From Mycobacterium ahvazicum (GTDB taxonomy: Bacteria > Actinomycetota > Actinomycetes > Mycobacteriales > Mycobacteriaceae), in NCBI RefSeq assembly GCF_900176255.2, contig NZ_FXEG02000003.1, positions 1,240,001 through 1,304,000 of the forward strand: a stretch of DNA of 64,000 nt. Direction: 5' to 3'. Below are positions 42,396-50,064 of the stretch, one piece after another. Position 1 is the stretch's first letter. Every line of letters begins with the position of its first letter. Made by a program: the position numbers and the translations under genes. A model generated the notes under the pieces. It searched no databases. It saw nothing but the letters and a program-made list of their open reading frames with translations, and was not told where the DNA came from.

Positions 42396-45383
42396 ATGCG
42401 ACGGCTGACCGATTTCGTGGTGCGGTGGCCCTGGGTAGTGATCGGGGCCTGGGTCGCGGCCGCGGTCGCTCTGGCACTGACTTTGCCCTCGCTGGGGGAG
42501 ATGGCCCAGAAGCATCCGCTGGCGCTCCTGCCCGATGATGCCCCCTCCAGCGTCACCGCGCGCGAGATGACCAAGGCTTTTCACGAATCGGGTTCCGAGG
42601 ACCTGTTGCTGGTGGTCCTGACGGACGACAAGGGGCTCGGCCCCGCCGACGAAGCCGCGTACCGCTCCTTGGTGGACACGCTGCGCCACGACACGCGAGA
42701 CGTCGTGATGGTGCAGGATTTCATCAGCACGCCGCCGCTGCGCTCGGTCGTGACCAGCAAGGATCACAAGGCATGGGTGCTGCCGGTCGGCGTCGCCGGC
42801 GAGCTGGGCACGCCGCAGTCCTACGCCGCGTTCAACCGGATCAGCGACACCGTCAAACACTCCCTCGCCGGAACGCCCGTGACGGTCAACCTCACCGGCC
42901 CCGCGGCGACCGTCGCCGACCTCACCGTCGCCGGCGACAGGGACCGGCTTCCCATCGAGCTGGCGATCGCCGTGCTGGTGCTGATCGTCCTGCTCGTGAT
43001 TTACCGCAGTGCGGTCACCATGCTGCTGCCGTTGCTGACGATCGGGATATCGCTGGTCATCGCGCAGGCCGTGGTGGCGGCTTATTCCCTATTCACCGGA
43101 GCCGGCGTCTCGAATCAGTCCATCGTTTTTCTGAGCGCCATAATGGCCGGCGCCGGTACCGATTACGCGGTCTTCCTGATCAGTCGCTATCACGATTATC
43201 TGCGCTCGGGGGCGGATTCCGATCAGGCGATCAAACGCGCAATGATGTCGATCGGCAAAGTCATCGGCGCATCCGCGGCCACCGTCGGCATCACTTTTCT
43301 GCTGATCAGCTTCGCCCGAATGGGCGTGTTCAAAACGGTCGGTGCGTCGTCGGCGATCGGGGTCGGCGTGGCCTTCCTCGCCGCGGTGACATTGCTGCCG
43401 GCGATTCTGGTGATCGCGGGGCCGCGTGGCTGGGTCAAGCCGCGTCGCGAATTGACGGCCCGATTCTGGCGGCGGTCGGGGATCCGCATCGTGCGCCGGC
43501 CCAGGGCCAACCTGGTCGCCAGTGTGCTGGTGCTGATCATCCTGGCCAGCTGCGCGGGGCTGGTGCGTTACAACTACGACGACCGCAAGGCCCTGCAGGC
43601 GTCCGCTCCGAGCTCCGCAGGGTATGCCGCGCTGGACCGTCATTTCCCGGTGAATCAATCCATTCCGGAGTACATCCTCATCCAGTCGCCGCATGATCTT
43701 CGCACGCCGAAGGCCCTGGCGGACTTGGAGCAGCTGGCGGACCGAGTCAGCCAACTGCCGAATATCGCCGCGGTCAGCGGCATTACGCGACCTACCGGAA
43801 CCGTGCCCGAACAATTCCGGGCCACCTATCAGGCGGGCGCCATCGGCACCCTGCTGGCCGGCGGGTCCACCATGATCAGCGACCACACCGGTGACCTCAA
43901 CCGCCTGGTCGCCGGGAGCGGCACGCTGGCCAACAGCCTGAGCGAGGTCCGCGGTCAGGTCAGCCAGCTCGCGGCCAGCCTGGAGGAACTGCAAAGCGCC
44001 TTCTCGTCGGCGAAAAGCCAGTACAGCGGCGACGCGCTGGTCAAACAGGTCGACATCGCAGCCCAGCTCATCGATCACGTCAACTCGCTCAGCAACGCGA
44101 TGGGCTGGAATTTCTCGGCGGCCAAGAACGTGTTCGCCTGGATAGGCCCGGTGCTGGCAGCGCTGCAGGGCAACCCGATCTGCGATGCCGATCAATCGTG
44201 CAGCGCGACCCGCGGGACGTTCGAACAGCTGGTGGGTTCCCGCGATCAAGCGGACCTCGACGCGATCAACGATCTGGCCCACCAACTGCAGGATTACCAG
44301 GACAAAAGGGCGCTGAAGGCGTCGACGGACCGGGTGCGCGCCGCGTTGGGGAAGCTCACCAAGGTGATGCACTCGATGGGCATGGACAAACCCGGTGGCC
44401 TGCAAGCGAATTTGAACAGCGTGCAAGACGGCGCGAACCGGCTCGCCGGCGGCAGCCGGCAAATAGCCGACGCCGTGGCCCAGCTCGTCGACCAAGTCAA
44501 ACAGCTAGGTTCCGGGCTCGGCGAGTCCGCGGCATTTCTGTTGTCACTGAAACGCGATGCGGCACAGCCGGCCATGGCCGGATTCAATATCCCGCCCCAG
44601 CTGCTGCAGTTAGAGGAGTTTCGGAAAGCGGCCAAGGTATTCATCTCGCCGGACGGCCACTCGGTGCGGTATCTGGTTCAAACCAAACTGAATCCGTTCA
44701 GCACCGAAGCGATGGATCAGGTCAACGCGATCACCGCGGCCGCCCGCGGAGCACAACCGAATACCGCGCTGTCCGACGCCACGATTTCGATGGCGGGGTA
44801 CACGGTCGGTTTGAAGGACACCCGTGACTACTACCAGCACGACATCAGGTTCATCATCGCGGTCACCCTGCTCGTCGTCCTGGTGACCTTGGTCGCGCTG
44901 CTTCGTGCGATCGTTGCGCCGCTGTATCTGGTCGCTTCCGTGGTCATTTCCTACTTGTCGGCGGTCGGTATCGGCGTACTGACCTTTCAATACGTACTGG
45001 GTCAGCAATTGCATTGGAGCGTGCCACCGCTGGCGTTCGTGGTGCTGGTAGCGGTCGGGGCCGACTACAACATGCTCCTCGTCTCGCGAATGCGCGAGGA
45101 GTCCGGACACAGCATGCGCTACAGCATCATTCGTACGCTCAGTTCGACTGGCGGCGTGATCACCGCGGCCGGCCTGATCTTCGCCGCGTCGATGTGCGGA
45201 CTGTTGTTCTCCAGCATCGGCACCGTGGTGCAGGGCGGTTTCGTGATCGGTGTGGGGATTTTGCTGGACACCTTTTTGGTGCGCACCGTCACGGTTCCCG
45301 CCATCGCTGCGCTGGTCGGGCGGGCGAATTGGTGGCCATCGCGAGTGGGCGTGCGCCGACGCGCCGAGCCACAGCCCGGTTAG
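42396..45383 (+). CDS. mmpL10: MmpL10-type RND lipid transporter
   Basis: A 995-residue inner-membrane RND protein. Span 1 (VVIGAWVAAAVALALTLP) is followed by a large extracytoplasmic loop, a bundle of about five spans with GAGTDYAVFLISRYHDYLRS, a second long loop (about 400-750) and a second bundle with VGADYNMLLVSRMREESGH. The Asp-Tyr pairs are the proton-relay residues of MmpL proteins. By locus it should flip or export the acyltrehalose intermediate across the inner membrane. The C-terminal tail after the last span is very short, unlike MmpL3. Gene symbol is by analogy with TPP and PAT loci. Confidence 0.88.
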   Translation: MRRLTDFVVRWPWVVIGAWVAAAVALALTLPSLGEMAQKHPLALLPDDAPSSVTAREMTKAFHESGSEDLLLVVLTDDKGLGPADEAAYRSLVDTLRHDTRDVVMVQDFISTPPLRSVVTSKDHKAWVLPVGVAGELGTPQSYAAFNRISDTVKHSLAGTPVTVNLTGPAATVADLTVAGDRDRLPIELAIAVLVLIVLLVIYRSAVTMLLPLLTIGISLVIAQAVVAAYSLFTGAGVSNQSIVFLSAIMAGAGTDYAVFLISRYHDYLRSGADSDQAIKRAMMSIGKVIGASAATVGITFLLISFARMGVFKTVGASSAIGVGVAFLAAVTLLPAILVIAGPRGWVKPRRELTARFWRRSGIRIVRRPRANLVASVLVLIILASCAGLVRYNYDDRKALQASAPSSAGYAALDRHFPVNQSIPEYILIQSPHDLRTPKALADLEQLADRVSQLPNIAAVSGITRPTGTVPEQFRATYQAGAIGTLLAGGSTMISDHTGDLNRLVAGSGTLANSLSEVRGQVSQLAASLEELQSAFSSAKSQYSGDALVKQVDIAAQLIDHVNSLSNAMGWNFSAAKNVFAWIGPVLAALQGNPICDADQSCSATRGTFEQLVGSRDQADLDAINDLAHQLQDYQDKRALKASTDRVRAALGKLTKVMHSMGMDKPGGLQANLNSVQDGANRLAGGSRQIADAVAQLVDQVKQLGSGLGESAAFLLSLKRDAAQPAMAGFNIPPQLLQLEEFRKAAKVFISPDGHSVRYLVQTKLNPFSTEAMDQVNAITAAARGAQPNTALSDATISMAGYTVGLKDTRDYYQHDIRFIIAVTLLVVLVTLVALLRAIVAPLYLVASVVISYLSAVGIGVLTFQYVLGQQLHWSVPPLAFVVLVAVGADYNMLLVSRMREESGHSMRYSIIRTLSSTGGVITAAGLIFAASMCGLLFSSIGTVVQGGFVIGVGILLDTFLVRTVTVPAIAALVGRANWWPSRVGVRRRAEPQPG

Positions 45384-45440
45384 GGGGTACGCATGATCTA
45401 TGTGAGACTACGAGACGAATCCGAGCGGTCAGGATCAGGA

Positions 45441-46556
45441 ATGAAGAAGCTACTCGCAGGAGTTTCGGCGCTGGTAACTGTGGGCGCCACAGGCTATTTC
45501 GGCGTCGCAACCGCGTCGGCTGACGACACGCCGATCGGCGGACCGCCGACTCCCGGCGCGCCGGGTGACCAGACCGCGTTCGCACTCGGCGGCGCTCACG
45601 TGCTGGGCATCCCCTACGACGAATACATCCGCCAAGAGGGCGCGCAATGGTTCCCTGGGCAGCAGCGCGAAATCGTCCGCTACCCGGCGGGCCAGGTGCA
45701 GGGCCATGTGCTGGAGCGACTCTTCCCCGGCATCGGCCGCTTCGATGAACTCTTCCCGGGCCTGGGTCTGGACGGCCCCAGCGTCGGCGAGTCGGTCGAC
45801 GTCGGAGTGAACAACCTGGATGCGGCGATCCGTGGCGGTCGCCCCGGAACCGCGATTGGTTTGTCCGAGGGCGGGTTCGTGGTCGACGGCGAGCAGGCGC
45901 GGCTGGCCAATGATCCGACCGCTCCCCCACCGGACCGGCTGAACTTCGCCACCTTCGGCGACCCGATCGGGCGCCACGCCTTCGGTCAGAGCTTCCTGAG
46001 CGCCATGTTCCCGGTCGGCAGCACCGTCCCCGCTCTCGACTACACCATGCCACCGCCATACGAAAGTCAGTACGACACAAACAGGTTCGTGGCCGCGTAC
46101 GACTCGATCGCGGACTTCCCCGACCGACCGGACAATCTGTTCGCGCTCGCCAACACGCTGCTGGGCCTCGCCACCGGTCACACCGCGGTGGCCTTCACGA
46201 ATCCGAGCATGGTGCCGCCGCAGAACATCAGGACGACGATCAACTCTCGCGGTGCCAGGGACACGACGATCATGGTGCCGGAAAAGCATCTGCCGCTTGT
46301 CATGCCGCTGAAATACGTCGGGATCGACGAAGACACGCTCAACAAGCTGGACGCGATCCTGATCCCCCGCGTGAATGCCGGGTACTCGCGCAACGACGAC
46401 CCGGCGACCGCTCCGGTTCAGGTGGACCCGGTGCACGGGTTTGACCCAGCCGAAGTCACGGCACCGGCCAACCAGGCGACGTTCGGCGGCGGCGCCGATC
46501 CGCTGTCACAGATTCTCGCCGGTGCCACGTCGGTGCTGTCCCACGGCACCGGCTGA
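45441..46556 (+). CDS. Secreted PE-PPE-domain (Chp2-type) acyltransferase/hydrolase
   Basis: A 371-residue exported protein. MKKLLAGVSALVTVGATGYF then GVATASA gives a cleavable signal peptide with an A-S-A site. The mature PE-PPE domain is an alpha/beta-hydrolase with nucleophile Ser142 in GLSEGG and strand motifs GAHVLGIPYDEYIRQEG and VNNLDAAIRGGRPGTAIG. In SL-1 and PAT pathways the related Chp1 and Chp2 shuttle acyl groups between trehalose lipids at the envelope. The TPP homologue (called PE) is needed to turn diacyltrehalose into the octa-acylated product. It lies between the mmpL and fadD genes, as in known TPP loci. The start is chosen because it begins the signal peptide. Confidence 0.85.
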   Translation: MKKLLAGVSALVTVGATGYFGVATASADDTPIGGPPTPGAPGDQTAFALGGAHVLGIPYDEYIRQEGAQWFPGQQREIVRYPAGQVQGHVLERLFPGIGRFDELFPGLGLDGPSVGESVDVGVNNLDAAIRGGRPGTAIGLSEGGFVVDGEQARLANDPTAPPPDRLNFATFGDPIGRHAFGQSFLSAMFPVGSTVPALDYTMPPPYESQYDTNRFVAAYDSIADFPDRPDNLFALANTLLGLATGHTAVAFTNPSMVPPQNIRTTINSRGARDTTIMVPEKHLPLVMPLKYVGIDEDTLNKLDAILIPRVNAGYSRNDDPATAPVQVDPVHGFDPAEVTAPANQATFGGGADPLSQILAGATSVLSHGTG

Positions 46557-46566
46557 TAACACGCCG

Positions 46567-48306
46567 ATGTCCGGATCATCGATTCTCGCCATGCTGCATG
46601 GGCGGGCCAGCCTGCGGCCGCATGACGTGGCGTACACGTTCACCAACTACGAAGGCAATCCGGACGGGGCTCGCGAGAGCCTCACCTGGGCGCAGACCTC
46701 GCGCCGAACACTGAATGTCGCAGGCGATCTCGGCCCGTACGGGTCGGTCGGGGACAGGGCGGTCATCCTGGCTCCGCAGGGCCTTGACTACATTGCGGCG
46801 TTCCTGGGATCCATGCAAGCAGGGCTCATCGCCGTCCCACTTCCGCTGCCGCATCGCGGCTCGAGTCACGAGCGGGTAAGCGCGGTCCTCGCCGACACAT
46901 CGCCCTCGGTGGTTCTCACCACATCCGCCTTCGCCGAAGACGTCGCCGAATTCGTCGACCAAGCACACCTGGACGATGTGCCGAAGATCATCGAAATCGA
47001 TTCGCTGAATCTAGACGTCGATGTCGAAAAGAGTGCTCGGACAACCGATTTGCCGAACATCGCGTATTTGCAGTACAGCTCGGGTTCGACCCGGACGCCG
47101 ACCGGCGTGATGATCTCGCACCGAAACCTCGAGGCGAATTTCGAGCAGCTGATGCACAGCTTCTTCGCGGCCGCGCGGATCACCGTCCCGTCGAACGTCA
47201 CCCTGGTGTCGTGGTTGCCCTTCTACCACGACATGGGTTTGGTGCTGGGAGTCTGCGCTCCGATCCTGAGCGGCCATCGTGCCGAGTTGACCAGTCCGGT
47301 CGGATTTTTAGAGCGACCGGCCAGGTGGGTCCGAGCGTTGGCCGAGAATCCTCACACCTGGTCGTCGGCACCCAACTTCGCCTTCGACCTGGCCGCGCGC
47401 AAGACCACCGACAAAGACCTGGCCGGGCTCGACCTCGGCGGTGTGCTGGGCATCATCAGCGGTGCCGAGCGTGTCGAGCCGGCCACCTTGCGACGCTTCG
47501 TAGATCGGTTCGCGCACTTCAACTTTCAAGACCACATGATGCGCCCTTCCTACGGCATGGCCGAGGCCACCGTCTTCGTCACCACCGGCACCTGGAGTGA
47601 ATCCTCGCCGGCGGCCCATTTCGATGCCGAAGCGCTGGGCGCGGGCCGGGTAGAGCCGTGCGGGGCCAGGAACGGCACGGCGCTGGTCAAATACCGGGTA
47701 CCGCACTCCCCTACGGTGCGCATCGTCGACGGTGAGACGAATCGGGAATGCCCACCGGACTTGATCGGCGAGATCTGGGTGCATGGCGCGAATGTCGCCG
47801 ACGGCTATTGGTGCAGGCCAGCTTCTGAGCAGCGCTGCTTCGGCGCAACACTGGTCGACCCGTCGCCCGGCACGCCGGATGGTCCGTGGCTGCGAACCGG
47901 GGACCTGGGCTTCATCTACTCCGGTGAGCTGTTCATCGTCGGGCGCATCAAGGATCTGCTGATCATCCGCGGGCGCAATCACTATCCCGAGGACATCGAG
48001 ACCACGGTTCAGGAGATCACCCGTGGCCGGGTCGCGGCGATTTCGGTTCCGACCGACGGTACCGAGCAACTGGTCACCGTCGTCGAGCTCAAGAGGCGAG
48101 CCGACTTCGACGAGGACGCGACGCGATGGCTCAGCGGTGTCAAGAGCGAGGTCACCTCGGCGATATCCAATGCGCACGGTCTCAATGTCGGGGACCTCGT
48201 GCTGGTAGCTGCCGGGTCGATCCCCACCACGACCAGCGGCAAGATCCGCCGCGCCGCCTGTGTCGAGCAATACCGCCAGGACCAATTCGTCCGGCTGGAC
48301 GCCTGA
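46567..48306 (+). CDS. fadD: Fatty acyl-AMP ligase (FadD23/FAAL-type)
   Basis: A 579-residue ANL-superfamily enzyme. The P-loop-like Thr/Ser/Gly segment is YLQYSSGSTRTPTGVMISHR. Further motifs are VSWLPFYHDMGLVLGVCAPI, PSYGMAEATVFVTTG, LRTGDLGFIYSGELFIVGRI and the terminal catalytic Lys in TTTSGKIRRAA. WLPFYHDMGL and the following insertion are typical of FAAL enzymes, which load acyl-AMP on a PKS instead of making acyl-CoA. It would supply the starter acyl chain to the bimodular PKS. It starts 10 bases after the PE-PPE gene stop and completes the cluster. Confidence 0.87.
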   Translation: MSGSSILAMLHGRASLRPHDVAYTFTNYEGNPDGARESLTWAQTSRRTLNVAGDLGPYGSVGDRAVILAPQGLDYIAAFLGSMQAGLIAVPLPLPHRGSSHERVSAVLADTSPSVVLTTSAFAEDVAEFVDQAHLDDVPKIIEIDSLNLDVDVEKSARTTDLPNIAYLQYSSGSTRTPTGVMISHRNLEANFEQLMHSFFAAARITVPSNVTLVSWLPFYHDMGLVLGVCAPILSGHRAELTSPVGFLERPARWVRALAENPHTWSSAPNFAFDLAARKTTDKDLAGLDLGGVLGIISGAERVEPATLRRFVDRFAHFNFQDHMMRPSYGMAEATVFVTTGTWSESSPAAHFDAEALGAGRVEPCGARNGTALVKYRVPHSPTVRIVDGETNRECPPDLIGEIWVHGANVADGYWCRPASEQRCFGATLVDPSPGTPDGPWLRTGDLGFIYSGELFIVGRIKDLLIIRGRNHYPEDIETTVQEITRGRVAAISVPTDGTEQLVTVVELKRRADFDEDATRWLSGVKSEVTSAISNAHGLNVGDLVLVAAGSIPTTTSGKIRRAACVEQYRQDQFVRLDA

Positions 48307-48376
48307 CACCCCGACCGATACTCGGGTTGCACCCTTCGCATAATGGTTCCACCCCCGCAGCGGCAAAGGAGCCACG

Positions 48377-49435
48377 ATGAGCACAGTCCGCCCAGACCGT
48401 CCGTTACGTGTCATTCAGTGGACGACCGGCAACATCGGGCGGCGCTCGCTGCACGCCATCATCGGCAGGCCCGACCTGGAACTGGTCGGGGTGTACGCGC
48501 ACGGCGCGGACAAGGTCGGTGTCGATGCCGCCGAACTCTCCGGCTGGCCGGAGCCGACCGGGGTGCACGCCACCAACGACATCGACTCGCTGATCGCGCT
48601 GGGCGCCGACGCGTGTTGCTACAACCCGTTGTGGCCCAACATCGACGAATTGGTGCGGCTGCTGGAGTCAGGGGTCAACGTGTGCACCAGCGCGGCCTGG
48701 ATCACCGGCGGCAAACAGACCCCGCAGGACCGCAAACGCATCGAGGATGCTTGCCAGAAGGGCCATTCGACGATCTTCGGCAGCGGCGCGCATCCCGGCA
48801 TGACGAACATGGTCGGCATGGTGCTGTCGGCCTCCTGCGAGCGCGTGGACGAAATCCGGATCACCGAATCGGTGGACTGCTCGACCTACGAATCCGCGGA
48901 AACCCAGACGGCGATGGGGTTCTCCCAAGACCCCGAGACGCCGGGGCTGGCCGAGAACGTTCGTCGGGAAAGCGAAGTCTTCGCCGAGTCGGCGGCGATG
49001 ATGGCCGACGCGATCGGCGCCAAGCTGGACAAGATGACCTTCGACGTCACGTTCACCGCGGCCACCGGTGACTCCGATCTGGGCTTCATGAAGATCCCCG
49101 CGGGCACGGTCGGCGGTGTGTACGGCTTTCACCGCGGCTGGGAAGGCGACCGCAACGTCGTCAGTGTCGGGTTCAACTGGACCATGGGTAACCACGTCGT
49201 CCCGCCCAAGCCACTAGAGCACGGCCACGTAATTCAGGTCTTCGGAATGCCCAACATGCGCACCGTCCTGCATTGCCTGCCGCCGAAGGATTGGACCGAG
49301 CCCGGGTTCATGGGCCTCGGCATGATCTATACCGCGATGCCGGTCACCAATGCGGTCCCCGCGGTGGTGGCCGCCCGGCCCGGGATCGTGACCCTCGCCG
49401 ACCTGCCGCCGGTGACCGGCCGCCTGGCGCGCTAA
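48377..49435 (+). CDS. NAD(P)-binding dihydrodipicolinate reductase-like protein
   Basis: A 352-residue protein with an N-terminal Rossmann fold, RVIQWTTGNIGRRSLHAIIG (G-N-I-G in place of the usual GxxGxxG), followed by LVGVYAHGADKVGVDAAELS and a substrate half with GSGAHPGMTNMVGMVLSASC. This is the mycobacterial DapB-N-like group, distinct from true DapB. Members include enzymes annotated as amine dehydrogenases, and the substrate here is unknown. It starts 70 bases after the fadD gene on the same strand. It is not part of known TPP loci as I recall them, so its link to the lipid cluster is unproven. ATG at 48377 has AAAGGAGCC upstream. Confidence 0.75.
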   Translation: MSTVRPDRPLRVIQWTTGNIGRRSLHAIIGRPDLELVGVYAHGADKVGVDAAELSGWPEPTGVHATNDIDSLIALGADACCYNPLWPNIDELVRLLESGVNVCTSAAWITGGKQTPQDRKRIEDACQKGHSTIFGSGAHPGMTNMVGMVLSASCERVDEIRITESVDCSTYESAETQTAMGFSQDPETPGLAENVRRESEVFAESAAMMADAIGAKLDKMTFDVTFTAATGDSDLGFMKIPAGTVGGVYGFHRGWEGDRNVVSVGFNWTMGNHVVPPKPLEHGHVIQVFGMPNMRTVLHCLPPKDWTEPGFMGLGMIYTAMPVTNAVPAVVAARPGIVTLADLPPVTGRLAR

Positions 49436-49440
49436 CCATA

Positions 49441-49458
49441 TGACTTTGGCCATAGTCA
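49441..49458. promoter_or_regulatory. Operator-like dyad 1 upstream of mmpS
   Basis: TGACTTTGGCCATAGTCA (49441-49458) is a palindrome matching 16 of 18 bases, centred on TGGCCA. It lies just after the DapB-like stop and 151 bases before mmpS. Its size fits a TetR-family site, though a transcription terminator is possible. No regulator gene is adjacent. Confidence 0.35.
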
Positions 49459-49484
49459 GGGGCCCCCGGAGGAACGGTTCCGTC

Positions 49485-49499
49485 CTCTAAGGTTTAGAG
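49485..49499. promoter_or_regulatory. Operator-like dyad 2 upstream of mmpS
   Basis: CTCTAAGGTTTAGAG (49485-49499) is a perfect 6-base dyad around a GGT spacer, and AT-rich relative to its surroundings. It is 110 bases upstream of the chosen mmpS start, where a promoter or repressor site would be expected. Confidence 0.35.
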
Positions 49500-49608
49500 T
49501 GCTTAGCCGAGCAAAGGTTCCGCCGACAATTAAGGTTGTCGACACGGTGGCGAGCGTTCCGAGGCAGGACGGCAGGCCGCCGCAGCGGTGAGCGGAAGGG
49601 CGGTCAAG

Positions 49609-50064
49609 GTGAGCGGTTCGCCGAACTCGGATGCCATATCCCAGGTGCTCAAACGGGCGTGGATTCCGCTGCTGCTGATTGTCGTACTGGCAGTCTCGGC
49701 GTTGGTCGTGTCGCGGCTGCACAAGATATTTGGCTCGCAGGATCTCAACGCGAATGCCGGCAAGGGGATCGAGATCGTGCAGTTCAATCCGAAGGTCGTC
49801 GTCTACGAGATCTCCGGCCCGCCGGGTGCTACCGCGAACATCAATTACTGGGATGCGGACGCCAACACTCATCAGATCGATAACGCGCCGCTGCCGTGGA
49901 CGACCACCATCTCGACCACGCTGCCGTCGGTGAGCGCCAACATCATGGCGCAAAGTGACGGCAGCCGAATCGTCTGCAAGATCACCGTGGACGGCGTCGT
50001 CCGCGACACGCAAAACTCCGATGGCCACAACGCCCAAACCTTCTGCTTGGTGAAGTCCGCATGA
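49609..50064 (+). CDS. mmpS: MmpS-family membrane protein
   Basis: A 151-residue accessory protein. A single span RAWIPLLLIVVLAVSALVVS is followed by the periplasmic MmpS beta domain: FNPKVVVYEISGPPGATANI, LPWTTTISTTLPSVSANIMA, and a conserved Cys pair in RIVCKITVDG and AQTFCLVKSA. MmpS proteins act as membrane-fusion-like partners of MmpL4/MmpL5-type pumps. The GTG at 49609 has GGAAGGG about 9 bases upstream; a GTG at 49588 would add seven residues. The stop overlaps the mmpL start by four bases (ATGA), so the two are translationally coupled. Confidence 0.9.
   Translation: MSGSPNSDAISQVLKRAWIPLLLIVVLAVSALVVSRLHKIFGSQDLNANAGKGIEIVQFNPKVVVYEISGPPGATANINYWDADANTHQIDNAPLPWTTTISTTLPSVSANIMAQSDGSRIVCKITVDGVVRDTQNSDGHNAQTFCLVKSA

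Noticed and set aside
29516..48306. Sulfolipid-1 or PAT/DAT locus
   Set aside because: Those use PKSs with methylmalonyl AT domains and are not bimodular like this one; both ATs here have HAFH, and the divergent order fits TPP better.
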